Assembly (NCBI GenBank): GCA_963662705.2
Contig: OY759767.1
Coordinates: forward strand, 4,030,001 to 4,094,000
Direction: 5' to 3'
DNA: 64,000 bases
DNA from: JAPPHA01 sp963662705
GTDB taxonomy: Bacteria; Pseudomonadota; Alphaproteobacteria; Rhodobacterales; Rhodobacteraceae
Numbering within the stretch: the first letter of the stretch is position 1; each line of letters opens with the position of its first letter. A program made the position numbers and the translations under genes. The notes under the pieces are model-generated. The model searched no databases and was not told the DNA's origin. It saw only the letters and a list, made by a program, of their open reading frames with translations. Positions 9,199-18,268 of the stretch are shown one piece after another.

Positions 9199-9480
9199 TC
9201 AGAAAATGAGGTTGGCGATTTCGGGTCGCCTGCCCGTTTGAGGCCGGGAGGCAACCGCGGTTGAGACGGCATCGCGAAACACCACCTCGAGACCGCAGAT
9301 CGCCTCGAGAAAACGGGTCGACTGACTGATGCTCAGCTCGGGCAGTGCCAGCGCTTCCACGTCTGGTTCTGCAACTGCCCGATACGCGGTCAACCGGCTC
9401 GGTCCGATTACCGCGACGATTGTCGCGATTTCAGCCGCGTCGAGTGAAGCCAGGTATTGATCCCCGGATGGCAACAGGTC
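9199..9480 (-). pseudogene. N-terminal remnant of an Abi-like gene
   Basis: The minus strand encodes DQYLASLDAAEIATIV, GPSRLTAYRAVAEPDVEALAL, then a QSTRFLEAICGLEVVFRDAV stretch before the reading frame runs out. This parallels the N-terminus of the Abi-like protein at 20954 (NQYLSGLSDAEVAAIV...RERLVTYL...FEIICGFEVALRTRV). The HEPN C-terminal part is absent, so it looks like a decayed fragment. Sequence on either side (8937-9198 and 9481-9785) shows no other convincing gene. Confidence 0.55.
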
Positions 9481-9785
9481 GTTTTTCCAGTTGAGTACAC
9501 CGGATGCGCCTCTGTCTTTGGCACGTGCCCGGGGTCTCGTATTTCCGGATCGCCGTCCAGGTTTCCGGCGAGAATGAACGGCCAGCCTCCGCGTTTTCCG
9601 CAGACGCATATCCGAGTACATGCTGTCCCGCGGCCAAGGCAGCCCGATCCGTGCGGCCACGATTGCCGGCGAGAAATCGATGCACCAAGAAACCGTGAGC
9701 CGGGACGCCCAGATTGCACAAGTTCCGGTCTGTTTCCCGACAATTGCGATTCGACTGGACGCTTGTTCATGTTATCAGTGAATCG

Positions 9786-11675
9786 ATGGCCAACACTGAA
9801 ACTGAATCCGAAATTCCGCGCCGGCGAATTCGTCAACTGGACGACGCCGCGGTTCATCGCATTGCCGCCGGCGAAGTCGTGGAGCGCCCGTCATCGGTGA
9901 TCAAGGAACTGGTCGAGAATTCCCTCGATGCCGGGGCGACCGTGATCAATGTCGCCTACGCCGACGGGGGCAAGACCCTCATTCGTGTCACCGACGATGG
10001 TCAAGGGATTCCTCCCGACCAACTGCCCCTCGCCGTCCGGAACCACGCGACCTCGAAAATCGATGGATCCGATCTCGTCAATATCCACAGTCTGGGGTTT
10101 CGCGGGGAAGCGCTTGCCGCAATGGGCGCAACCGGACGCCTGACGGTCCGGTCCCGTTCGACGGGCAGCCCGGCAGCCGCATCGATCGTCGTCGACGGAG
10201 GCGTGGCACAGGCAGTGGAACCGGCCGCCCTGTCGTCCGGGACCGTCGTCGAACTCGCCGGTCTCTTTCGCGCGATACCCGCGCGGCTCAAGTTCCTGCG
10301 AAGCGACACCGCGGAAGCGCGTGAAATCAATGCCACTGTCAAGAGACTGGCCATCGCCGCCCCGCAGGTCGCCTTCACGCTTCATGATGTCTCGGGTGGA
10401 GGTTCAGGTCGCCGGAGATTCCGCGCCGACCGGGAACCAGGCGAGCCTGCGGAAGCCCTGCGGGGCCGTCTGAGAAACATCATCGGAAAGGAATTCGTCG
10501 AAAGCGCGTTTCCCATCGATGCGACGACAGAAGGGTATGCGCTCCGTGGCTATGTCGCGCTTCCAACCTACTCCAGGGGCGCCGCGATTTCGCAGTTCCT
10601 CTTTGTCAACGGGCGTTCCGTGAAAGACAGGTTGTTTGCAGGCACGATCCGCGCCGCGTACGCCGATTTGTTGTCCAGGGACAGGCACCCGGCCGCGGCC
10701 CTGTTTCTCGACTGCGACCCCGACCGTGTCGATGTCAACGTTCATCCCGCCAAGGCAGAAGTACGGTTCCGGGAACCCCGGATCGTGCGAAACCTGATAT
10801 TCACGGGTGTCCGGGAGGTTCTCAAGTCCGAGGGACGGCGGACATCCGTCCGGGTGTCCTCCGAATTCATCGATGCTGCCCGACCGGAATCGCAGCCCAA
10901 CCTGCACGTTCTGAACCGGGGGCGTCCAAGCCAGCAGGCCATCTACGCCGGCTTTGACATGCAACGTCCCGAAGGGCTGCCGGAGTCACATGCCTGGCCT
11001 GCCGAGCCAAGTGAGGGACCGGCGCCGTCTCCCGAAAACGCCCTCCCGTCCGAAACAGCTGTCGGCGGTCAGAAAGACGACGCGTTTCTCCAGGAGGCGC
11101 CTCTCGGTTCCGCCCGCGCGCAGCTTCACAGCACGTATATCGTTTCCGAAACCCGTGACGGCATGATCATCGTCGACCAGCACGCGGCACATGAGCGCCT
11201 TGTCTACGAGAGGTTCAAGGCGCAAGTGTCGGAAAACTCGGTCAATGGCCAGCCACTTCTGATTCCCGAAATCGTCGAACTGGACGGGCAGGACAGGGAG
11301 AACATTCTCGGTGTTGCCGAGGACCTCGCGAAACTCCGGCTGAATATCGAGGCCTTTGGCGGTTCCGCGGTCTGCGTTCGGGAAGTTCCCGCCATTCTCG
11401 GCGAATTCAATGTCCCTGCAATGATCAGGGACATCTGCGACGAGCTTGCCGGTTCCGGTCGGACAAGTGCGCTCAACGACAGGATCGACCGATTGCTGTC
11501 GGTCATGTCCTGCCATCGGTCGATTCGCGCAGGTCGACAACTGTCCACGATCGAGATGAATGCCGTGCTTCGCGAGATGGAGGGAAACCCGTTTTCAGGC
11601 CAGTGCAATCACGGTCGACCAACCTACGTGGAACTGAAACTTGCCGACATCGAGAGACTTTTCGGCCGCAGGTAG
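9786..11675 (+). CDS. mutL: DNA mismatch repair protein MutL
   Basis: A 629-residue MutL. The GHKL ATPase domain is clear: ELVENSLDAGA (residues 41-51, catalytic Glu41 and Asn45), TDDGQGIP, HATSKI, LGFRGEALAA; the S5-like transducer domain has NGRSVKDR and DVNVHPAKAEVRF. The C-terminal dimerisation domain starts with ARAQLHSTYIVSE and includes QHAAHER and CHRSIRAG. MutL couples MutS mismatch recognition to strand incision and excision. The DQHAAHERLVYE region (DQHAxxER-type) suggests the endonuclease-competent version used in bacteria without MutH. The start at ATG 9786 (MANTETESE) fits the family; no strong ribosome-binding site is seen. Confidence 0.96.
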   Translation: MANTETESEIPRRRIRQLDDAAVHRIAAGEVVERPSSVIKELVENSLDAGATVINVAYADGGKTLIRVTDDGQGIPPDQLPLAVRNHATSKIDGSDLVNIHSLGFRGEALAAMGATGRLTVRSRSTGSPAAASIVVDGGVAQAVEPAALSSGTVVELAGLFRAIPARLKFLRSDTAEAREINATVKRLAIAAPQVAFTLHDVSGGGSGRRRFRADREPGEPAEALRGRLRNIIGKEFVESAFPIDATTEGYALRGYVALPTYSRGAAISQFLFVNGRSVKDRLFAGTIRAAYADLLSRDRHPAAALFLDCDPDRVDVNVHPAKAEVRFREPRIVRNLIFTGVREVLKSEGRRTSVRVSSEFIDAARPESQPNLHVLNRGRPSQQAIYAGFDMQRPEGLPESHAWPAEPSEGPAPSPENALPSETAVGGQKDDAFLQEAPLGSARAQLHSTYIVSETRDGMIIVDQHAAHERLVYERFKAQVSENSVNGQPLLIPEIVELDGQDRENILGVAEDLAKLRLNIEAFGGSAVCVREVPAILGEFNVPAMIRDICDELAGSGRTSALNDRIDRLLSVMSCHRSIRAGRQLSTIEMNAVLREMEGNPFSGQCNHGRPTYVELKLADIERLFGRR

Positions 11676-11744
11676 TCCGGACCACGCGCAAGCGGACCGC
11701 CGGGTTCCCCGAATCTCTCGTCGGTCCCGGCCTGGCCCGGGTCC

Positions 11745-12833
11745 GTGACCATTACGGGAATCGATTCCACACTCGCGGCCCTGGTTGCCGTCGCCGTTTT
11801 TTCCGGACTCGTTCTCGGGGTCCTCTTTTCCATCCTTGTCCGCCGCAGGAACGCTAACCGGAATTCGGCCCAGGACACAGCCGTGGCGAATACGTTACTG
11901 GCAGTGTCGGACAGCCTGAACAGGCTCGAGGGCCGCATACAACAAATCGGCACAAGCCAGGATCAGACGCGCACCGAGATGGGTCAGACCGTTACCGAAA
12001 TCGCGAAGGAGACCAGGGAATCGCTCGGCGAACTTCGAACGAGGCTTGAGACCATGGACAGGGCCCAGGAAACCATTACGGGCCTTTCCAATGACATACT
12101 GTCGTTGCAGGACATTCTTTCGAACAAGCAAACGCGGGGATTGTTCGGCGAAATCCAGTTGCAAGCCATCGTCTCGAGAGCCTTGCCGTCCGACGCGTAT
12201 GGCATGCAGCAGACGCTTTCGAACGGCCGGCGGGCCGATTGCATCGTCCGCATGCCCGACCCGCCCGGCGATATCGTCATCGACAGCAAGTTTCCGCTCG
12301 AAGCTTACGAAGCGCTCCGCAACGCGGAAAACGATGACCAGCGGATGTCGGCGGCCCGACTCATGCGGGCTTCGGTCCGCAAGCACATTTCGGACATCGC
12401 GGAAAAGTACATCCTTGCAGGCGAGACGGCGGACGGCGCGATCATGTTCCTGCCGTCCGAGGCCGTCTATGCCGAATTGCATGCGAACTATTCCGACATC
12501 ATCCGCGAAGGATTCCGGAAGCGGGTCTGGATCGTTTCGCCCACGACATGCATGGCGACACTGAACACGCTCCGGGCAATCCTGAAGGACGTTCGGTTGA
12601 AGGAACAGGCATCTCAACTCCGCGGAATCACCGGCCTGCTGATCGAGAACGTCGACCGGCTTTCAGATCGGGTCGAAAATCTCGAGCGCCATCTCGGCCA
12701 GGCGGCGAGGGATGTCGATCAGATCAGGGTTTCAACGGGAAAGCTCAAACGCCAGGCGGGCCTGATCGACGAGTTCGATTTCGATGAACTCGAACCGCCG
12801 CCGCCGGTCGATCCGCCTCCGGGCGCGACCTGA
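11745..12833 (+). CDS. rmuC: RmuC-family DNA recombination protein
   Basis: A 362-residue protein with a GTG start. It has an N-terminal membrane helix (about residues 9-33), a long coiled coil to about residue 120, then the RmuC nuclease-like core (NKQTRGLFGEIQLQAIV, DCIVRMPDPPGDIVIDSKFPLEAYEAL, FLPSEAVYAELH, VWIVSPTTCMATLNTLRAI). RmuC limits recombination at inverted repeats and belongs to the PD-(D/E)xK-like nucleases. It follows mutL by 69 nt on the same strand, so both may share transcription. The proline-rich tail (EPPPPVDPPPG) is probably flexible. Confidence 0.92.
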   Translation: MTITGIDSTLAALVAVAVFSGLVLGVLFSILVRRRNANRNSAQDTAVANTLLAVSDSLNRLEGRIQQIGTSQDQTRTEMGQTVTEIAKETRESLGELRTRLETMDRAQETITGLSNDILSLQDILSNKQTRGLFGEIQLQAIVSRALPSDAYGMQQTLSNGRRADCIVRMPDPPGDIVIDSKFPLEAYEALRNAENDDQRMSAARLMRASVRKHISDIAEKYILAGETADGAIMFLPSEAVYAELHANYSDIIREGFRKRVWIVSPTTCMATLNTLRAILKDVRLKEQASQLRGITGLLIENVDRLSDRVENLERHLGQAARDVDQIRVSTGKLKRQAGLIDEFDFDELEPPPPVDPPPGAT

Positions 12834-12860
12834 ATTCGGAAAGGGGACATTCCGCCGTCG

Positions 12861-14222
12861 TCACCTGTCGCTGCCTGCCACGGTCGCTGCTTTCAGAAAG
12901 GCGATCAAGTCGTCCCGGTCCTGTTTCCGCACGATGCGCTGCATGGGCATCTTGGTTCCCGGAACGAACACATCGGGGCCAAGCTCGAACAGTGACCCAA
13001 TCGTTTCCTCCGACCAGATGATTCCTCCCGACTCGAGCACCTCAGTGTAGTTGTATCCGTCGACGGCGCCGGCCTCGCGTCCAAAGACCCCGGCAAGAGT
13101 CGGCCCGGCCCTCCGCGCGCCGCCGCCGGTCAGCGTGTGGCATATCGAGCACTTCCGGTTGAATTGCCGCTCCCCGTTGTTCATTTGCTCCGGGTCAATC
13201 AGGAACGTCCGCTCGCCTTCCGCCATGAGTTCGATCTGGTCAACCGAATCGAGTGGCCAGGCAAACATGGCGTCGTCGATCCCTCCAGCGTAGATGCTCC
13301 TGCCGTCGGGCGAGAATTCGAGCGCCCAAACGGGACCGCGCTTGGCTCCCCGAAAGTCCTTGGCGATCGTCCAATCGGCGGTGTCCACGACCATGATAAA
13401 ACCATCGCCATCGCCGACGGCGAGCCGGCTCCGGTCGGGAGACAGCGCCATCGCCAGGATTGGCCGCCGATCCAGAGTCAGGTCGGCCATGACTTCGGCC
13501 GTGTCGAGATCGATGACCCTGGTTCCGCCATCCACGGCGCCGTATGCCAGCCAACCCTCGGTCTCGTTGACGATCAACATGTTGATTCCGAATCCGTGCT
13601 GGGTCATTTTTCGAATGACTGTTCCGGCTCGTACGTTCCACTGTCGAATTCGACCGTCCCGGGACGCCGAATAGACCGTGGCGCCGTCAGCGGAAAACGC
13701 GACATCGTTCACCGCTGTGCCGGAGTCCGCCAGGAATCTCGGAGGAGAGGTCCCGTCGAGGCTCCAGATTCCGATCGTGCCATCCCAGCTTGCCGATGCG
13801 ACGTTCTGTCCATCCGGCGACACGTCAAGCCCCATGATCTTGCCGCGATGGCCGGAGAGTCTCTGGGATGTGCCCGACTTGAGATCCCAGATTCTCAGTT
13901 CCGTGTCGTCGCCGCCGGAAACTGCGGTTTGCGCATCAATGTACTTGACGACGTTGACGGCAGCGTTGTGACCCTCGAGCCACCTGGGCCCGGAATCGAT
14001 CCAGGAACCGACGGAATAGTCGAAACTGGCAGTGAGAATCGCATCGCTGTCCGAAGCGACATCGATCCCCTTGACTGGCCCGCCGTGCCCGGAGAGCTTG
14101 AAGAACTCGCTTGCCCGCGCCGTCGTGTTCCCGCCTTCGTGGAGCGGGAAAAACAGCATGGCGGCGGCCGTGAGCATAACACCGACAGAATTTCGTTTGC
14201 GAAGTGCGGCAGTCACGGACAC
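12861..14222 (-). CDS. Exported WD40 beta-propeller fused to cytochrome c
   Basis: About 453 residues. A signal peptide (basic TAALRKRNSVG, hydrophobic MLTAAAMLFFPL, cleavage near ARA-S) is followed by six to seven WD40 blades (LSGHGGPVKGIDVASDSD, WDLKSGTSQRLSGHRGKIM, SPDGQNVASASWDGTIGIWS and others) and a C-terminal class I cytochrome c of about 105 residues with heme motif CSICH and Met ligand in GTKMPM. It should be a periplasmic heme protein; the propeller may bind a partner or substrate. The start is uncertain: GTG 14222 or GTG 14216, both keeping the signal peptide; a longer frame reaches 14327. It converges on rmuC with 27 nt between. Confidence 0.85.
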   Translation of the reverse strand: MSVTAALRKRNSVGVMLTAAAMLFFPLHEGGNTTARASEFFKLSGHGGPVKGIDVASDSDAILTASFDYSVGSWIDSGPRWLEGHNAAVNVVKYIDAQTAVSGGDDTELRIWDLKSGTSQRLSGHRGKIMGLDVSPDGQNVASASWDGTIGIWSLDGTSPPRFLADSGTAVNDVAFSADGATVYSASRDGRIRQWNVRAGTVIRKMTQHGFGINMLIVNETEGWLAYGAVDGGTRVIDLDTAEVMADLTLDRRPILAMALSPDRSRLAVGDGDGFIMVVDTADWTIAKDFRGAKRGPVWALEFSPDGRSIYAGGIDDAMFAWPLDSVDQIELMAEGERTFLIDPEQMNNGERQFNRKCSICHTLTGGGARRAGPTLAGVFGREAGAVDGYNYTEVLESGGIIWSEETIGSLFELGPDVFVPGTKMPMQRIVRKQDRDDLIAFLKAATVAGSDR

Positions 14223-14807
14223 TCGGAGCGACTCTTGAATTCCTGACGCATGTTGACGGAAATCAACACTAGGTCGAACCAGCCTACCTGTCAAACTGGT
14301 GTCCTCGTTCAGATTTCGCGAGAGCACTCATTGCCATGCAGGCGCAGACCCAAACGGCCGCGGAGATCATGGTTCGCCGAAATTCCTTATGGGAGCCCGA
14401 CTGCGTTACTTCAATCGGAGTGGCGGCTGGAACAGGCGCCGTCCGATTGAAACTTGGGTGCGCGAACGAAATTGAGGACATGCACCCGCTGTCCGATCCG
14501 ACCGCGACCCGGTGACCCATGGCGACCTGCCTGCACGAGCTTCGAAACACCTGCGCGAGATCGATGACCCGCCGGGTCCGTTCAGCAGGATCGTCGCCTG
14601 AAAGCGTTCGGCCCGTAGCGGCGCGACCCAAAGATAGGTGAAAGTGCGTCGCTGGCGGTTTCGACTAAGCCTGCGCCTAGACCGGGTACGGCACCGAAGG
14701 GAATCGTGAACAACGGCACGTTGGCATGGCCCGGGCTCAACCGAGGACGCCAGAACGCCCGAATTTCCTTGTCACCTGCTCACGAGATTCACAATACAGG
14801 AATGATC
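14223..14807. other. Intergenic region before the ParS-RES locus
   Basis: No gene I can support. A minus-strand frame at 14284-14631 has one hydrophobic stretch but no ribosome-binding site or family likeness. The promoter of the antitoxin gene should lie in the last 100 nt. Confidence 0.35.
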
Positions 14808-15500
14808 ATGACCGAGCTGTCGCAAGCCTTTCCTGCGATCGAGCTGACACCGAACGAAATCGGGAGGTTCCCGGCCCGATTGCGTGAAAAAATCGAGGTA
14901 AGAAACGAGCCGCCGGACAAACAGCACCGATTGCAACGATGGACTCTGAGCAGCGCTGCTTCACGGCAAGAAACCGAGGTCATGTGTGCGACCGCGACAA
15001 TGGCCAGACGCATCGCGGGGCGGCGCCGCAAGAAATTGACCGAGCGCAATATCGAGGCGCTTGTCGACTTGTATCTCGATGGTGAAGACCATGCCGCTGT
15101 TGACCGTGAACTCGAACAGGAAAATGCTGAACTGCACGCACGGTATTTCCGCGAAGTCCCGACCTATACCGCAGCTGATATCCACGAACTCATGCACGGC
15201 TCACAGTTGCGCAACCCGAGTGAACCGGCCTCAAGATGGAAACGCGAAAAACGGGTCTTTGCGTTGCAGGTCGACCGTCACCAACGCTTCCCACGCTTCC
15301 AGTTCGCTGATGGTCGTCCACGGCCCATCATCAAGGAAGTCATGAAGCGTTTGCCGGCCGACATGTCGCCGTGGCAGACCGCGTGCTGGTTCTGGTCGGG
15401 AAATGGCTGGCTTCACGGGAAATCGACCGAAGAGGCACTCAACGACAAAGAAGTTGTCTTGAATGCAGCCGACCGTCTGCGCAATCCGGCCATTGGCTGA
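14808..15500 (+). CDS. Xre/MbcA/ParS-type antitoxin (RES-toxin partner)
   Basis: About 230 residues. The last ~60 (SPWQTACWFWSGNGWLHGKS, then TEEALNDKEVVLNAADR) match the toxin-binding domain of Xre/MbcA/ParS antitoxins, which occlude the active site of RES-domain toxins. The N-terminal part is basic and probably DNA-binding, giving autoregulation. AGGA lies 6 nt before ATG 14808, which I prefer to upstream in-frame starts. The gene overlaps the RES toxin start by 38 nt, a normal operon layout. It appears intact although its toxin is disrupted, so it may persist as an orphan. Confidence 0.72.
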   Translation: MTELSQAFPAIELTPNEIGRFPARLREKIEVRNEPPDKQHRLQRWTLSSAASRQETEVMCATATMARRIAGRRRKKLTERNIEALVDLYLDGEDHAAVDRELEQENAELHARYFREVPTYTAADIHELMHGSQLRNPSEPASRWKREKRVFALQVDRHQRFPRFQFADGRPRPIIKEVMKRLPADMSPWQTACWFWSGNGWLHGKSTEEALNDKEVVLNAADRLRNPAIG

Positions 15501-15937
15501 CGATGACGACCCGGAAACCGCCGTCCCAATCACGAATCCCCACTTTGCCTATCTGCCCCTGGACACCTTGCTGCATCGCGTCCATCGAACTGCTTACCGG
15601 GCAACGGAGTTCAACCCGGGAAACGGTGGCCGGACTCGCTTCGCCCCTTTCTACGACGTCGCCAGAACACCCGTGCCAACCTTTTGTGCGGGTGCCAATC
15701 TGGCTGCAGCGATTCATGAGACGCTTTTCCACGACACTCCTGCGAATGCCAGAATCATGACGGTTCGTCTGAACGAGGTGTACATTCGTACGCATTCGGA
15801 ACTTCGGACGAAACGCGACCTCCAAATCGTCGAGTTGCGCGACGTGACACCAGTGTTAGTGGCTGAACTAATGCGCGGCATTCTGGGTGGTTTGCCGCGT
15901 TTTTTTCCCTATTGCGGCGATCCTGTTGTGTCGACCC
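15463..15937 (+). pseudogene. RES-domain toxin, N-terminal half (split by IS21 element)
   Basis: The first two thirds of a RES-domain toxin: LLHRVHRTAYRATEFNPG, GGRTRFAPFYD, AAAIHETLFHD, then LQIVELRDVT and DPVVST, after which the frame enters the IS element and stops. RES toxins destroy cellular NAD+ as ADP-ribosyl-type enzymes. The missing end is found in the right frame at 20163-20404 (PALYEQTVLWAVAIHGD...), and the two halves share VVST encoded by a 10-bp repeat GTGTCGACCC (15928-15937 and 20153-20162). Removing the element restores one open frame of about 240 residues. As it stands the toxin lacks its C-terminal active-site part. Confidence 0.8.
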
Positions 15938-16114
15938 TATCGTAGCGCCCCCGTTGTTTCCGTCCTTTTGTATCGGAGCCCTGTTGCCGCCGGTCCGGGA
16001 TGACGGTTCGGCCTTTAGCGGGATAACCGCGGCGCCGGCCCTGACGCCTGGCACCGGGAACGGGTGACGCTCCTCCGCCCGGACCGGGCGGCCCTGTTGT
16101 CAGTCCTGTTGTGT
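15922..16114. repeat. Repeated CCTGTTGTGT-like motifs at the IS21 left end
   Basis: CCTGTTGTGT occurs at 15922-15931 and 16105-16114, with variants CCCTGTTGCC (15979-15988) and CCCTGTTGTC (16092-16101). IS21 family ends usually carry several repeated transposase-binding sites, which this may be. The stretch up to 16308 has no gene. Confidence 0.45.
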
Positions 16115-16308
16115 AACGGGTCCGGATCCGGGGTCGCGGTTTCCGGCCGGAGGGTGCAGAAGCGGCGTCGGAGAGAGCGATGCGGCACCGGCCAAAGTTC
16201 ACGGAAAGAACACCGGCGCCGCACCCGGAGAACCGGTCATGGTGACCGGGTTCCTGCCTATTATCAGGCAGTTCGGTGTCCGGGTCCACCCCGCTCTGAC
16301 GGCGGCGG

Positions 16309-16764
16309 ATGTGTTCACAGGGCCGGGTTTTCATCTGCAAGCGGTGCCGCGCCCAGGTCATTCTCTGCGCGCGCTGCGATCACGGTCATCAGTATTGTTC
16401 GAAGTCCTGCAGTGCGGAAGGCCGCCGCGCGCGTCGCCGCGAGGCCAACCGCCGGCACGCGAACACCGAAACGGGACGGAGGCTGAACCGGGAGCGCCAG
16501 AAGCGCTTCCGGATACGCCGGGCGGAGGAGGAACGCCGTCGCCGGATGCACCCTGTTGAAGCGGATGTCGCCACCGTCCCGGAGCGGACTTCGAAAGATT
16601 CCGTAACGGACCATGGTTCCCCGGCCCCGAAACTCCCGGTTATCGGGTCGAAACCACCGTGGTGGCGTGATTCGGCGCCCCGGTGCTCACGATGCGGGCG
16701 GGCCTGCACGGGCCTGGTGCGTGCAGACGCATGGCCACGGCCCTCGAGACGGCGAAAGGAGTGA
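16309..16764 (+). CDS. Small Cys-rich zinc-finger-like protein of the IS21 element
   Basis: About 151 residues. The N-terminus has paired cysteines (FICKRCRAQVILCARCD, then HQYCSKSC) followed by a very arginine-rich stretch, and a second CSRCGRACTG pair near the C-terminus, suggesting zinc binding and nucleic-acid contact. Similar small proteins occur beside istA/istB in some IS21 elements; I recall this association but cannot test it here. It ends 7 nt before istA and is probably cotranscribed. Role unknown. Confidence 0.6.
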   Translation: MCSQGRVFICKRCRAQVILCARCDHGHQYCSKSCSAEGRRARRREANRRHANTETGRRLNRERQKRFRIRRAEEERRRRMHPVEADVATVPERTSKDSVTDHGSPAPKLPVIGSKPPWWRDSAPRCSRCGRACTGLVRADAWPRPSRRRKE

Positions 16765-16771
16765 CAGTTCC

Positions 16772-18268
16772 ATGGCAATCGACCAACAGACCCGCAGCGA
16801 GATCCTGCGCCTGCACCGGGCCGAAGGCTGGCCCGTCGGGACCATCGCGCGGCATCTCAACATCCATCACAGCACGGTGAGACGTGCGCTCGGCGGCGCC
16901 GGTGTGCCGCGCCGTTCGCGGACGAAGATGATCGACCCCTACATCCCGTTCATCACGGAACAGTTCGAGAAGGAACCGGGCCTCTCGGCCAGGGTTCTCC
17001 ACGAGCAGGTCCGGCAGCGGGGCTACACCGGCGGGCTGGACCACTTCCGCCACCTCCTGCGCGACCTCGGACTGAGGCCGCAGAAGAAACCCGAGGCGTC
17101 GATGCGGCTCAACTTCCTCCCGGCCGAGCAGGCCCAGGTCGACTGGGTCGATCTCGGGCGGGTCACCATCGGCCGGGCCGAGCGCAAGCTGATGGGCTTC
17201 GTCATGACCTTGAGCTATTCACGGTGCAGCTTCCTGCGCCTGTCCTACACCGCGGACATGAGCGCCTTCCTCGCCGGCCATGTCGCCGCCTTCGAAGCCT
17301 TTGGCGGTGTTCCCCGTTCCCTGCTCTACGACAACCTCAAGAGCGTGGTGACCGCGCGGCGCGGCCCGGCCATCACCTACAACCCGACATTCCTCGCCTT
17401 CGCCGGCCATTATGCCTTCGAGGCACCGGTCACCTGGCCGCGCCGGCCACAGGAGAAGGGACGCGTCGAGCGGAATATCCGCTATGTCCGCTCGGCATTC
17501 ATGGCCGGGCGCGACATCAACACCCCGCTCGACCAACTCAACGCCGACGCCCTGGAATGGTGCTTCGGCCCGGCCCTCGAGCGCCCGTGGCCGCAGGATG
17601 ACGATATCACGGTCGGGGACGCCTTCGCCCGGGAGCGCGAGCTGCTGGTCCCGCTGCCCGATGTACCCTTCCCGACCGACGAAATCTGCCCGGTGCGGAT
17701 CGGAAAGACCCCCTATGCCCGCTTCGACACCAACGATTACAGCGTACCGCACAAACATGTCGGCGCCACCCTCACGGTCGTGGCCTCTCCCGAGCGGGTC
17801 CGCATCCTCGACGGGGAGCGCGAGGTCGCGGCCCACAAGCGCTCATGGGACAGCAAGCGGCAGATCGACGATCCCGAACATGTCAAGGCGCTCATCGCCA
17901 GCAAGCGGCACGGACGGGCCATGGGGACCCGGGACCGGCTGATCCGCGCCGTCCCCCGTGCACAGGGCCTCCTCGCCGCCGCAGGCGCGCGCAACGACAA
18001 CGTCGCGACGATCGCGCGAACCCTGACACGCCTGCTCGACAGTCATGGCGCCGATGAACTCGACCGGGCCATCGCCCGCGCGCTGGAGCGCGGCTCGCCC
18101 CATCCCAACACCGTCATCCGCATTCTCGAGACCGGCCGCGGTGGCGGCAGGCTGCCGCCGGAACTCGGAGCCGATGCCGCCGACCCCGGCATCACCACCC
18201 CGCGCGCGACCGGCCTCGAAGCCTATGAACGCGCCATGAAGAACAGGAAGAAAGGAAAACCGGAATGA
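16772..18268 (+). CDS. istA: IS21-family transposase IstA
   Basis: About 498 residues. N-terminal helix-turn-helix (RAEGWPVGTIARHLNIHHST), then the DDE integrase core with QVDWVDLG, YDNLKSVV and EKGRVERNIRYVRSAF carrying the acidic triad, and a Mu-transposase-like C-terminal domain. IstA cuts and joins the element ends with help from IstB. ATG 16772 has AAAGGAG about 10 nt upstream. It overlaps istB by 4 nt (ATGA). Confidence 0.93.
   Translation: MAIDQQTRSEILRLHRAEGWPVGTIARHLNIHHSTVRRALGGAGVPRRSRTKMIDPYIPFITEQFEKEPGLSARVLHEQVRQRGYTGGLDHFRHLLRDLGLRPQKKPEASMRLNFLPAEQAQVDWVDLGRVTIGRAERKLMGFVMTLSYSRCSFLRLSYTADMSAFLAGHVAAFEAFGGVPRSLLYDNLKSVVTARRGPAITYNPTFLAFAGHYAFEAPVTWPRRPQEKGRVERNIRYVRSAFMAGRDINTPLDQLNADALEWCFGPALERPWPQDDDITVGDAFARERELLVPLPDVPFPTDEICPVRIGKTPYARFDTNDYSVPHKHVGATLTVVASPERVRILDGEREVAAHKRSWDSKRQIDDPEHVKALIASKRHGRAMGTRDRLIRAVPRAQGLLAAAGARNDNVATIARTLTRLLDSHGADELDRAIARALERGSPHPNTVIRILETGRGGGRLPPELGADAADPGITTPRATGLEAYERAMKNRKKGKPE

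Noticed and set aside
14284..14631. 115-codon minus-strand frame with a hydrophobic patch
   Set aside because: No ribosome-binding site, no family likeness, arginine-rich composition typical of spurious frames.
15900..16300. Possible CRISPR-like repeats near the IS21 left end
   Set aside because: The short CCTGTTGT motifs are irregularly spaced and fit transposase-binding sites; no regular repeat-spacer pattern occurs anywhere in the window.
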